Assembly (NCBI GenBank): GCA_022495005.1
Contig: JAGYXB010000269.1
Location: 434,001 to 498,000, forward strand
Length of the DNA: 64,000 bases
Source of the DNA: Rhyacophila brunnea
Taxonomy: Eukaryota > Arthropoda > Insecta > Trichoptera > Rhyacophilidae
Direction: 5' to 3'
Part shown: positions 47,651 to 58,300 of the stretch, one piece after another
How positions within the stretch are numbered: the first letter of the stretch is position 1
Layout: each line of letters starts with the position of its first letter
Translations under genes and position numbers: made by a program
The notes under the pieces: generated by a model
Database searches by the model: none
Told to the model about the DNA's origin: nothing
What the model saw: only the letters and a program-made list of their open reading frames with translations

Positions 47651-50600
47651 TCGAGTAGTGTTTTTTTTGTAGGTATGTACTTTCGTACCTTCTTAGCTAC
47701 ACTTAAAGTTAAATGTTTAGAAATAAACAGATTTGTACAGAAATGTGGAAAAAATTTAGTGTTTTTTTTTATAAATTATCGAACGATAAACCATTCAATT
47801 ATCGTATTAAACCTTCACAATTTCATGGAGTAGAAAGAGAAATGTAGAAGAAATTATAGCATAGTAGGTGAATCCAAACTCACGTTATTAAAACTGACAG
47901 TGGAACCAACGGTAAAACAAATTAAATTATTGATCCATGCAGTATCTTTGAAACTTTAATTTTTTCAATGTTAACTTGATAATGTGAAATATTTAGTCCA
48001 AATGTCACGGTAAGTACCTAGATTTAAGTCAGTGGCATTTTTAAGGGGGTGCCTTGCTCCCCAAATGATTTGTGGTTTGTTGTGTGACGATGTTACAGTT
48101 AACTACAAAGATGCTTTGATAAATAATCCCTCGGATTCTATTTCAAATAATAATATCATACACCACCCCATCTCTATTTAAAAGGACCGGCATAATGTGT
48201 TTGATCGCCAAAAGTAATTGTAGTTTAATTAATAATTCATATTATTATGATGATAAAACAAATAATGTGTAATGTCTTTATTCAATATACAATGCAACCG
48301 ATTTTTGTCAACCTTTTCTGCGGCTGGTTCCGCTCCTGTCGGATACTGGACACCAACCGTCGCTCATTCGTTCCTTGCGGTATCTGCTCCAGTGGTCATA
48401 TCATAGACTATAGATGGTCATATGCTACAATGGAACTATTTTCGAAAGTTTTCAGCTAGGAAATCATTCTTATAAACCTAACTGCACTCTGACGTCCTTA
48501 TATTCATCTTTGAATTTTATTATCAGTTGAAGCAGAATGATTTTTATCGTAAATTATCAATGTGACATTATTAATATATATATTTTTAATTATTAATAAC
48601 CATGTCCTTGTTTTTTCGTACAAGGTGGTTGTTAGTAATTTTGAACAATCACAAACATCCAGGCTTTGAGAATTTTACATACATATTATATTGTGTCCTC
48701 ACCGGACCCATCGAACCCAGAGGTCCGGATGGAAGGCACGAGAGCCGCTTGTTCACATATATTATTTAAATGTATTTATTTATAATCAAAGATATTAGGT
48801 ATGTCATTGTCAATACCATTGAAGCTTAATTTATTTAACTTAGAAAATATATCCCATATGACTTATTTCTAGATAGTTATATATATATGTAAGCTATTAC
48901 GAATATATTAAATAGGTACCAAATTATTTTGTTTTTTGTGTGTATTTTTAATATGTTGGATAATAAAATGGATTTAAATTATTTACTTGCCTTATCCAAT
49001 GGAATATTTTCTTATTTTCTTATCTTTGGGTTACCGACCATATTTTTTTTCCTACACTAATATGATAGTACCTATACTTACTTATATATACTTACATGAT
49101 CATATGAAAAATGAAATAATCCATTCCGTATCTAACGCTACTGGACGCAGACTTTTGCAAGCATTTTCTATAGTAACTATGTCAGCATATTGTATCTTCA
49201 CAAATTAGAAATAGTTCATTTCTAGTTACCTTCCACACATTCCTTCAACAGGCACCCTTATTTACTGACCTAATCCTTAATGAGACAATGGTGCTACTAC
49301 CTACGCTATTATTTAATTTTCATATCAAATAACTAGGCTTTGAATTTCCTACTGTGGTATCTGCCCCGCGTATTTGGGGTTGTGACTAATGATGCAGGGC
49401 GTCGGGACGTCCACGCAGCGTCGCTAGCGTCGGCCGGAGAGACGCCACGCGACGCCAGCGCCGGAAGTTTAAAATTTATTGCCAAATTAGTCGCTAAAAG
49501 GTTTTTACTGAGGAAATTGTTAATCGTAGAATTTTATGTTTAATTTTACATAATACGTCGATTCTTGGTATATATTATATACTTTACTTCAAATTCCCCT
49601 TTGCTGAGATTAAGGGGATCATAGACTATAGATACATTTTATTTAATGTTACACTTGTGAATTGTAGCTAAGTATATTGTATATCGAATGACATAATCTT
49701 TTATTCGTTTATAGTAGGTATGTATATTTTAATATGAACTTACAGGGCATATACCTACTACTCTAAAAATATGTTCCTTCAATACCTACCTGATTTCTTT
49801 ACATATTCACCTTTTAACGATAGATATGTATCGATGGAGCATGGAGACCCAAATTTATAAAATAATCACTAATGACACTGAAGAAGTTTTTTTACTATCC
49901 GTGAAACAAGTTATTGAGAGAAATTATTTTTTCTTGAAATGTTGTAAATTTATTGGTCAGTTCATTTTCTAGTACCTGGTTGTTAGGACTTTTGCTGCCC
50001 CTTAAATCCTGCCACTCAGATTTTTCGTACCCTTAACACCCCCCCCCCCCTCGACGCTATCTGATCACAAGTATGATTACAGCACTCGATTCAGATTTGA
50101 AAACGTCTCGAGGGTAGTTGAATCGGTAGTCAAAAACAAATTAATATTATGTACCTACGTTGGCGCTGTGAAAAATATAGACTAAGTCCCATCCCATAAT
50201 GCCATCTTTGGCCTCTTTAATGCGCCTAATAAACGCGATTCTTAATATTGGCCATCTATAGACTATCTATACAACAGCTTATATTAGCAATTTCTACATA
50301 ATTAATAATTTATGGATCGATTAAATAAAATTGTATTGATGGTTTTTGACAGATGCTGGTGACAACATTGGATGAACTTAACCACACATGAATATGCGAT
50401 ACAACATGAATTACGCAGCTAATTTAATCAATATTATTTTAAGCGTCAGTTCTAATATATTATATTTACGAGTAAGCTACCTACCATAATTAGACAGTGT
50501 TTAAAAACTAAATATATTTTTAACTGACGCTAAAAAATAATTATGATTATATTAACCAGAATTATATGAATGGCAGCAAGTCATACCGTATTATAGATTC

Positions 50601-50905
50601 ATGTGTGTATATGTCAAAGATTCCTTCAAGTCTTTTATTTAAATATTATTTGTATGCGTATAGAGAGCACTGTGTTTTATAGTTGACCCTATAAAAAGGG
50701 TCTATATTATAATACATTGCTGTCAAAGGTAATTAAAAGCTGGAACAGAGTGTACAATTTGATTCTTTTACTTTTTACTTTGATTTTGTTTTATTTTTTA
50801 TGTTTTTATTGTTAACTCTATTCTACTAATTAAAATATTATTTTTAAGATATGAAAATGCTCATCTTTCAAAATATACTCATAAAACACTAGACTAAATT
50901 GATGT
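47651..50905. other. no gene recognised
   Basis: AT-rich, with a CpG-rich island at 49385-49470 and a 12-C run at 50039. Open frames of 64-73 codons lack motifs. Confidence 0.5.
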
Positions 50906-51359
50906 TATTTATTACAACGTTTTTCTTGGCTCGTATTCTTATTTGACCGGTGGTTCTTTGTCTGGTACAAATCTTGCAAACGATTTTTAACTAACTTCCC
51001 GACTAGCTAGACATTTGAAACTTTTAAAATATGAACACGATGCCAATGCATTTTTTTTTAAATACTTTTAGCCATCTTTAAGTAGAATTGAATTCATTTT
51101 CATTTAATTCTGTTTTGTATGAAAAGTTATTTCGACACCATTATTGGTTGCTAAGCGGATGTTCCTAGCAACTAAATTATTAATATATACGTGCTTTACT
51201 ATGGAAATCAATATGAATGTCAAAATGACATTTCAGTATTATTTCTATCAAGTACAATTTTTTTGATCGTTTAAGCTAGTCAAGTCAAGTTTATATGATT
51301 CAACAGAAAATTTAAAAACTTTGTATATAAAAAGTTCTTTTTATCTTGTAATTTAATTA
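50906..51359 (-). mobile_element. about 450-bp AT-rich repeat, copy 3 (inverse)
   Basis: This is the reverse complement of the family: TTATTACAACGTTTTTCTTG at the left and AAAAAGTTCTTTTTATCTTG at the right. It faces copy 4, about 590 bases away, forming a large inverted pair. Confidence 0.75.
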
Positions 51360-51944
51360 TTTTTCCAAGTGTTTTTCATCTCTCCTGAAAATAATCGTTT
51401 TTGCATATAATATTTTTATATGAACGCCTTCTTGATTGAATTTATTTAAGTAATATATGAAATTACACGCTGAATTGAAAATATTACTCAAAAGCTTCGT
51501 CTGTGCGTCACTGTATTAAGCGGCGACTGGGGTGATTTCGCCATAAGAGGTCTAAAATGCCAAGTGTAAAATAGCGACTAAAGAGGGTACCCATTCCCCT
51601 AACTCATCTGGGTTTGATTACGCCGCTAGAGTATCCAGTTTTAATCAGCGGGGACCACCCGCGGTCAAAGCGAGAGTCATTTGTAAGGATGATCATATCC
51701 AACAGTAGATTACCTAATAAAAAAAGATATTGTTTTTCTAAGAGTCGACTAATATAAAATGGAAATTGAAAGTGAAGAGACGGGGAGATACGCTGATCAA
51801 GTCTCGTAAAAAATGTATGGGCGAAGTAAAATAAAGATGAAACTTACTATTACCCCAAGAGTTTGAAATAAAAGAAACCATAATATTATGAATCTTTTTT
51901 ATTATAACATTTAAGGTGAATATTCTACTGAGGCACTTGGCGGA

Positions 51945-52386
51945 AATAATTACAACATAAAAAGAACTTTTTATATAGGTACCACGTTTTAAAATTTTCT
52001 GTTCAATCATATAAACTTGACAATTCTATGTAGGTATTAATAAATATAGAATACTGAAATGTCATATTGACATTTCATATTGATTTCCATATTAACGCAC
52101 ATATATATAAATAATTTAGTTGCTAGGACCCACTTAGCAACCAATAATAGTAATACCAATAATAGTGAGTAGTAAATACTACTTTTAACGATTTTTTTCC
52201 GAAACATACAAAACAGAATTAAGTGAAAATGAATTCATTTCTGCTTAAAGATGGCCAAAAGTATTAAAAAAATGCATTCCCGTAGCGTTCTGATATATTC
52301 TAAAAGTTTCAAATGTCTAGCTAGTCGGGAAGTTAGTTAAATATCTTGGACAAACAAGAAAACGAGCTAATAAAACGGTGTAAAAT
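51945..52386 (+). mobile_element. about 450-bp AT-rich repeat, copy 4
   Basis: It begins AATAATTACAACATAAAAAG and carries ACTTAGCAACCAATAATAGT and CTAGCTAGTCGGGAAGTTAG. It ends near GAGCTAATAAAACGGTG. Confidence 0.75.
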
Positions 52387-52685
52387 ATGAAGTTTGCAAT
52401 TTTAGACATTTTTTTTGATAATTTACATTAAATTTGTTTTAATTGAGATATCTACCCATATAAAAATATTAAAAAGAAAAATATTTTTGACTAATTTATA
52501 GTTTTAATGATTTTTACACATTCCTATATTACAAGGTAACTATTTTTTTTATTCATCCAATAATTTACAAGATTTAAGAATGTAACATTATTTTTATTGA
52601 ACATTTTTAATTGTCGAATTTGAAAACATATTTAGAAATCACTTCAGAGAGGACCTTTAGTTAAAATTTGTCGCAATTATATAAG

Positions 52686-52758
52686 ATTCCTATGGCATAG
52701 TTGTCAATGCACGTGGGCGCGAATCCCGAGGGACGCAGATTCGAAGCCTGCTGGGTGT
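52686..52758 (+). pseudogene. tRNA-like cloverleaf (tRNA pseudogene or SINE head)
   Basis: The stretch is exactly 73 bases. It shows a D stem GCAT/ATGC with all four pairs, an A-box-like TGGCATAGTTG, a T arm GCAGA-TTCGAAG-CCTGC with four of five pairs, and a B box GATTCGAAGCC. The acceptor stem has four Watson-Crick and two wobble pairs of seven. The anticodon stem has one mismatch, and position 33 is C rather than T, with GCG in the anticodon place. A run of eight T at about 52769 could terminate polymerase III. Position 33 and the mismatches argue against a working tRNA. It is unrelated to the three-copy SINE. Confidence 0.4.
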
Positions 52759-53198
52759 CTATTGGTAATTTTTTTTATTTATACTTACTATAAAATTTAA
52801 ATTATCAAAAAATGTGTAAAATTACCAGTTTCACATTTTTTCACTAGGTGCCTCTGGTGGACGGAGTATTCACCTTAAATGGCGATTGAACGAATTTAGA
52901 AGATGTGGTATAGTCCAATAATTGGTAACTACACTTGTGCAACAAATTATATTCTAAGCAATCTAAATGATTGCAGTATTGTTTGTAAATAAAAAAGATG
53001 TCGGCCAGTTTTGATGTTTTTCTTTGGTTATTTATATAAACCGGGACTTTTTATCAAAATTAATTCTGGATAATAATTGTAGATAAGTATTTATATATTT
53101 AAATTCTTTTAGGCATTTAAAACGAATGCATTATGTCAATAAATCTTATACTATTAATTATTACCTACGTAATGCTCTAAATGAATTTGCTGTGTAAT

Positions 53199-53411
53199 TT
53201 TTTTTCACTATGTCCGATCCCAATAAGATCATGTGGGTGTTTGTATTGTACAAAGTGGAGGTTTGTATTAACAGATTTTTTTTTACGAGAAATAGATGTT
53301 AGGTCCATACTCTGACTCAAACACAAATTAAAAAACAATATGTGTATTTGCTAGACCCAGGATTCGAACCCGGGACCCACGATATTATAGGCAGAGGCTT
53401 AACTTACAGCA
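53199..53411 (-). mobile_element. tRNA-derived SINE, copy 3
   Basis: The reverse complement contains GGGTTCGAATCCTGGGTCTA (an intact B box), then the shared body with AATCTGTTAATACAAACCTC and GGGATCGGACATAG, and an A-rich tail of eight or more bases. The head is more diverged than in the other two copies. Confidence 0.78.
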
Positions 53412-53511
53412 GATTTAATCGTTCTAGCTTAGTATCATTTTCTCAGTTTCACTTTCATATTTTTAGGCTCCGTTTTGTATCCATCTCCATAAATTATCTT
53501 CAAATTCTATT

Positions 53512-53989
53512 TTATTCGTATTGATATTTAAAGATTGACAACCTAGAATGGCTCCTGGCTTCCTTCAACTTTCTCCATATTTCACATAGTGGCTTCTCTG
53601 TTGATCTCTTTTCACTGGCCAAAGCTTGTGTTAGAACAACTGTAGAACCATCTACCAAGGTAATGTTTTATTTCTCACTTCTCTTATTATATCAGATACT
53701 TACTGGATGTTACTATCTTCGCTGCCTCATGCTGTAATTTCATAATATGATGGACAAACTTATGCAGAACACCACGTGCAGTTGTCCTATTCAATGTCAT
53801 ACTTACACTACCAGATAATGGTCTCTTTTCGAACCCTCTGATTGCTTTCTGTTTCCATTTTTCTTTCTGCTGCTGACACCAGACCATACATTTTGTTTTA
53901 CTGAAAACTGCGATGCCCTCATCATGAAATATATCGAAATCAATGCCTTTCTTATTTAAATTAGGGAAGATCTGCGTTTGCGATACCAC
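53512..53989 (-). CDS. possible two-exon gene fragment, unknown family
   Basis: An open frame at 53704-53989 encodes 95 residues (FDIFHDEGIAVFSKTK, then KCMVWCQQQKEKWKQK) with balanced composition, including Trp, Cys and charged residues. It meets a consensus donor GTAAGT at 53703. After a 52-base interval an AG at 53653-53652 restores the frame. The second part, 53651-53512, encodes GSTVVLTQALASEKRSTEKP, then LCEIWRKLKEARSHSR and a stop. Upstream, CAG before ATCTTCC near 53970 could be an acceptor, so the start is unsure. I recognise no domain. It could be a chance frame, a pseudogene or part of an unknown transposon; the short intron argues for caution. Confidence 0.2.
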
Positions 53990-53999
53990 AGTTTGCTAT

Positions 54000-55627
54000 T
54001 TGCATCAATGTGTTATGACTTTCAGTGCCATGCGGCCGTGTGTCTTCATCCTAAGCTCAGCATTCGTTGATCTAGGACCTTTTAGGCTTTAACGGCTCTC
54101 CGTCGATCACTCACTCAGAAAGTCTATTGGTAGTTGGTGGGCACTTATTCAGCGGAGTTCGGTGAGAATTTGCAAAAATATTGTGAAAAATGGTATTTAC
54201 TCATTTTTTGTAATTAATTGATTTTAAAATATAATATATTACCTTAGTTATCAAGGTTTTCCTTGGCATATTATTAAAACATTTGAATTTTGAAACAACA
54301 AAAATTTGCTGATGTTTGTAAAATATTTTCATGTTGATTTATTATTGAAAAACTTAATAAAAACCAAATAATGTAACCAGTAAGGTACCTATATTATAAT
54401 GTAAATGTAGATAATTTTTACCCTGTCAAATCTAACGATATTTCTCACCCAAGTTAGTATTTCCCGAGATTTTACAAAATATTTCAAGAGTCCCAAATTC
54501 AAAAAAGAAAGTTTAAGTCTTAATTATGATAATAATATCTAAAGACTCATATAATATATGACATAAATAACAGGGCAATATTGAAATAAGTAAAATTTTT
54601 TTTCAGGTTTTTCACATTAATAGAAGACATTTTTATGTCAATACAGGCCTATCAAATAAATTTCTTTACTACATAATATTTATCTAAAAAGAATATAATA
54701 CCTTGAGTCATTGGCTTAATTAACCTTTCTGCAGTTTCATATTATATTTAGCAACAAGTTTTCAATTAAATAAAACGACAATCTCCTCCGGGAAAATATT
54801 TTATATTTAATTTTATAAATTTCAATGTGTTTTGTCACAAAAGCGTAAAATTATACAATATTGTTTTATTATATATATATATTTATTATTTATTTTTTCT
54901 AATATATAAATTTACAGAATAAAATCAAGTATAATATTATGTAATAGACATTATTTTATAGATTTTATATTATAATAATATTGTACAATCATCTACAGAC
55001 TCGAGCAGCATTGCAAACATATTTTTTGTTATAATTACAGCCAAAAGAAAAAAAATGAAATAATATTATACTTTTAGACTTTGTCGATGAAATAAAAAGA
55101 TTTCGATGTTTTGGTAAGAAAGTTTTGTTGTTTTTTTTTACTAACCATGTTTTTGACCAGTCATTTTTCCTAACTTAATAACATAAATTAATTGTAACTG
55201 CAGTTTTATATTTTTCTTTACGTGAATTTGATGTATAATTCGACTTTCCTTAAGCTTATTATGAAATATTTATTGTATGATAAATGTATTTTGTGTTAGT
55301 TCTTTAATAAGTCAGCTCATAACAGCCATTTCACATAGATAGTAACATATTATAAATATTGAATAATTTGAAATCGATCATACCTATATATTTTCATACA
55401 CAGAGACGTAACGTATGACACATAATGATATACACTAAAGGTCATACAATGACGTGTATAACTCAATCATAGAAATCATTATAATTTTCACTCTCAGTGT
55501 CTTTATAAAATTTCGGTTAATTATAGTTTCATTCAACAATCTCTTGATATGTATCTATAGTACTTATTATTTACAAATATATAATATAAAAAAATCATCA
55601 CGTACAATCACAAATCACTATTCACAA
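54000..55627. other. no gene recognised; may include Sp8/9 3' UTR
   Basis: Strongly AT-rich DNA downstream of the Sp8/9 exon. If the first poly(A) signal is not used, the 3' untranslated region would extend here. Confidence 0.45.
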
Positions 55628-55633
55628 TTTATT
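55628..55633 (-). terminator. candidate poly(A) signal of the Sp8/9 gene
   Basis: The minus strand reads AATAAA about 140 bases after the stop codon. Several further AATAAA hexamers occur downstream in this AT-rich DNA, so the true 3' end is uncertain. Confidence 0.35.
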
Positions 55634-55774
55634 ATTGGTCATCTCGCCTAGTTGCTCTGTCCCGTAGGAAGGCGTCCATATCGTAAGCGCTGACTTGATA
55701 TCGGACGAACTCCCGCATGGCTTCTTCGGTTAGGGGCGGTACTGCGGATAGAGCAGCGCCGGCCCCCACCTCGC

Positions 55775-57031
55775 TCACGCCAGCCCGGGAGGCTTCACGT
55801 CGAGCCCCGCCAGCTCCAGCCCCATCGGGGGCGACCTGCCTCGGACGCCCGGACCCCCCGGCCCTCCCGGTCCCGGGCTGTTGGCCAGCTCCCCTTGGCT
55901 GTTTTCCTCGCTGTCGCTGCACGACTCGCTGCTGCCCTTCTTGCTCCCCCCTCCGTTGTGGGTCTTCACGTGCTTCGCCAGATGGTCTGACCTCATGAAC
56001 CTCTTGTTGCACACGGGGCAGGCGAAGCGCTTCTCCCCCGTGTGCGTTCGCAGGTGCCGCTGCAGTTCGTCCGACCTGGTGAACCTCTTGCCGCAGAACA
56101 GCCAATTGCAGACGAAAGGGCGCTCGCCAGTATGCCACCTCAGATGCGCCTTCAGGTGAGACGTCTTCCCGTACACTTTCCCACAGCCCGGTATATGACA
56201 GCTGTGGATGTTTTTCTTCCTCAAGTGTACCCCCGCGGGTCCTAGTCTTTCGGCTTCTTGGCAATTAGGACAATCGCAGGTCGCTCTTCCTGTATATCTA
56301 CGCTGCGAGCGAGGAGAAGGGGCGGGAGGGAGGGTCGGAGTGGGGGCGGGTGCCGACGAATGCAACCCGAATCCTTGAGTTGGAAGCATCGACTTGTACG
56401 TGTCTTGGAGTAAGTGTTGTCCTGACGATAGTAAGTGATGCGCCGTGTTTCCGGCGGCCAGCGAATGTCCTAGCGAAGAATAATCAGAGCCGGCAGCGTA
56501 GTTTGCGGCCATTTGGGCGGCGTGCATATTTGCCGCGCCGCCTACGTCGAGCCAACCACCCGCTGCACCGTGGACGTCCCACCATCCAGCGCCCGCATTG
56601 ACGTCACTACCCTTCAAAACTCCATGATGAGCTCCACCTGCCACCGCGTTAAACGGCCACGATTCATAAGGGTGTCTAGAATAAACTGAACCTAAGCCGT
56701 GCGGTTCAACTTTTCCTAACAACGATTGGTGGTCGGACTGCGCTGATCCGGCTCCTGGGAAATATAGATCTCCTCCGTATGCGGGTGGCGTGGGAGCAGC
56801 ACAAGAGGCGGGGGGTCTCGAATAGCAGGGTGCAGATGAGGTCGGCGGGCCTGCGCGACCCCCTCCTGACCCGGCGCCCGGTCCCGGTGATCCGCCTTGA
56901 GGGCTCTTCTTCCAAGGGTGGAATCCCTTGCCGACTGCAGCATCAGCTAAAGGTGGCGGAGATTTGCTGGAAAGTTTGTTGCACTGCGCCGCAAGCATCG
57001 CCAACGGCGTGCCACGCAGACTTGGGTGCTC
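55775..57031 (-). CDS. Sp8/9: Sp8/9-class (Sp6-9) zinc-finger transcription factor, main and last coding exon
   Basis: This exon encodes 418 residues and ends at a TGA. Numbered from the first exon residue (Glu, codon GAG), an SP box ([13 protein letters not shown]) lies at about 8-20, followed by [16 protein letters not shown]...GGWLDVGG tryptophan motif lies near 150-165; it is typical of the Sp6-9 subclass. The Btd box CDCPNCQE is at about 252-259. Three C2H2 fingers span about 277-358, with Cys/His pairs 278/283-296/300, 308/313-326/330 and 338/341-354/358. Recognition helices KTSHLKA, RSDELQR and RSDHLAK match GC-box-binding Sp proteins. Family knowledge: Sp6-9 proteins are nuclear regulators of appendage growth and neural patterning in arthropods. 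The exon starts at a phase-0 acceptor, so a short upstream exon is expected. Translation could instead begin at the internal Met of LAMLAAQ (codon at 56998), as in short vertebrate SP8 forms. Length is normal for the class. The exon is far more GC-rich than its surroundings. Class assignment is firm; Sp8 versus Sp9 naming is not. Confidence 0.93.
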   Translation of the reverse strand, partial: EHPSLRGTPLAMLAAQCNKLSSKSPPPLADAAVGKGFHPWKKSPQGGSPGPGAGSGGGRAGPPTSSAPCYSRPPASCAAPTPPAYGGDLYFPGAGSAQSDHQSLLGKVEPHGLGSVYSRHPYESWPFNAVAGGAHHGVLKGSDVNAGAGWWDVHGAAGGWLDVGGAANMHAAQMAANYAAGSDYSSLGHSLAAGNTAHHLLSSGQHLLQDTYKSMLPTQGFGLHSSAPAPTPTLPPAPSPRSQRRYTGRATCDCPNCQEAERLGPAGVHLRKKNIHSCHIPGCGKVYGKTSHLKAHLRWHTGERPFVCNWLFCGKRFTRSDELQRHLRTHTGEKRFACPVCNKRFMRSDHLAKHVKTHNGGGSKKGSSESCSDSEENSQGELANSPGPGGPGGPGVRGRSPPMGLELAGLDVKPPGLA

Positions 57032-57055
57032 CTGTGGACAAAAGAAAAACAATAT
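57032..57055 (-). other. splice acceptor of the Sp8/9 exon
   Basis: On the minus strand a pyrimidine-rich run (GTTTTTCTTTTGTCCACAG) leads directly into GAG CAC CCA. The open frame continues upstream into this tract only as low-complexity [11 protein letters not shown], which is what a translated polypyrimidine tract looks like. I therefore place the exon boundary at 57031/57032. Confidence 0.8.
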
Positions 57056-57574
57056 TAACAACAATGAAAGTAGATAATATTACCTATGTATAACATTAAA
57101 ATTAAATGTTATCACATAATGTAGCTGCAATATTAATAACATGGCTTAAAAATAAAAATTGATGCACCCAAGACGAGTAATCAATTAAATTTATAGATAA
57201 ATACAAGTCTTATGTAGGTGTGTAATAATGTATATTTGCAAATTTCAATATTACAAATTTACATTAGGTCATAATCACAGAACAAATAAGATAGAAATGT
57301 TAAAGCCAGTCACCTTGGACCAATGCTTTAAAACCAGAATCGGTTTATTACTTTCTGATAGTCATCCCAAAAACGCAAGAAACACTGAGTGTCCTTAAAT
57401 ATTAGATGACTGTAACCATTGAAAATAACATAATCTAACTTTTATTCCACATTTACCTACACTCGAGACATAAACCTTGTAACGTAACAACCTCACACAG
57501 AAGGCAACCCACTTACACATTATAAAATATCTAAATATTCTTACTAAACAATGAATAATTTTGTTGTATTTTTA

Positions 57575-58300
57575 AGCGTGTTTGCAAACTTGTACGTATG
57601 CAGTTCACCGTATCACACTTTACCATGGAATGATGAATCAGAAATATATGCCCGTATATTAAAAACCGTCCAACCTCTTTGGGTCGTATACAATGACATT
57701 AATATGGACGAAGCATCTGGAAAAAAAATGACACTCACTTTTTTGTCGGGTCTGCCGAATGGCATAATCTGTTCTAACGCCATTACAATAAAGGTGATAT
57801 TGCTATAAATTCTCGAAGCTTCTTGACGGGTCTGCCGAATGGTTCGGTTCGAACGGGTTCGCTCAAACGAACATTGATACTAGAAACACTGTTCTAACGC
57901 CATTACAATAAAGGTGATATTGCTATAAATTCCCGATGCGTGATATCGCATAATGGATATTGCGTGACGTCTACCTATGCACGTGCGAATGTTACGTTTG
58001 AATTTACTTGCTAGCTACTGTACTGAGTGTGTCGTCCATTAATAATGTCATTGGTCGTATAGTAAGGACATAAAATTCATGTCTAAATATAACACGGTTC
58101 TTTTCGGTTTACACTTTACAGGAAGCCAGCAGCAATCAATTTTTGAAAATAGCCGATATACTGGATTATTTGTTAGGTTAGGTTTTCATTCTTGAATTCG
58201 AGACCGTATTGTATACGGCAATCTCTTTCCGATAGAAAGCTCACGGCGAACTGTACCATGGTGAAATGTTTTGCGTACAATTTATATGTAACCATTTTTA
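57575..58300. mobile_element. TTAGG-core composite, copy D (inverted, with insertion)
   Basis: In inverse orientation to copy C it holds TTGTACGTATGCAGTTCACC, GTCCAACCTCTTTGGGTCGT, an inserted repeat (57690-58060), CACGGTTCTTTTCGGTTT, TAGCCGATATACTGGATTAT, two TTAGG units, and an arm with GAAAGCTCACGGCGAACTGT. It lies about 0.5 kb beyond the Sp8/9 exon, within the presumed upstream intron. Confidence 0.68.
57690..58060 (+). repeat. dispersed repeat, copy 2, with internal duplication
   Basis: It is nearly identical to 32795-33060. Unlike that copy it carries a direct duplication of 42 bases (GTTCTAACGCCATTACAATA and the rest) at 57771-57812 and 57891-57932. GGGTCTGCCGAATGG also recurs between them. 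It sits inside composite D. Confidence 0.8.

Noticed and set aside
55632..56264. A 210-codon minus-strand frame overlapping the Sp8/9 exon
   Set aside because: It is an alternative frame of the GC-rich zinc-finger exon with Arg/Gly/Ala-rich composition and no domain; GC-rich exons commonly lack stops in other frames.
55717..57093. Several plus-strand frames of 67-104 codons antisense to Sp8/9
   Set aside because: They mirror the coding exon and show no independent motif or start context.
57551..57808. 85-codon plus-strand frame
   Set aside because: It lies in composite repeat D and the inserted dispersed repeat; its C-terminal part also occurs at 32820 as repeat DNA.
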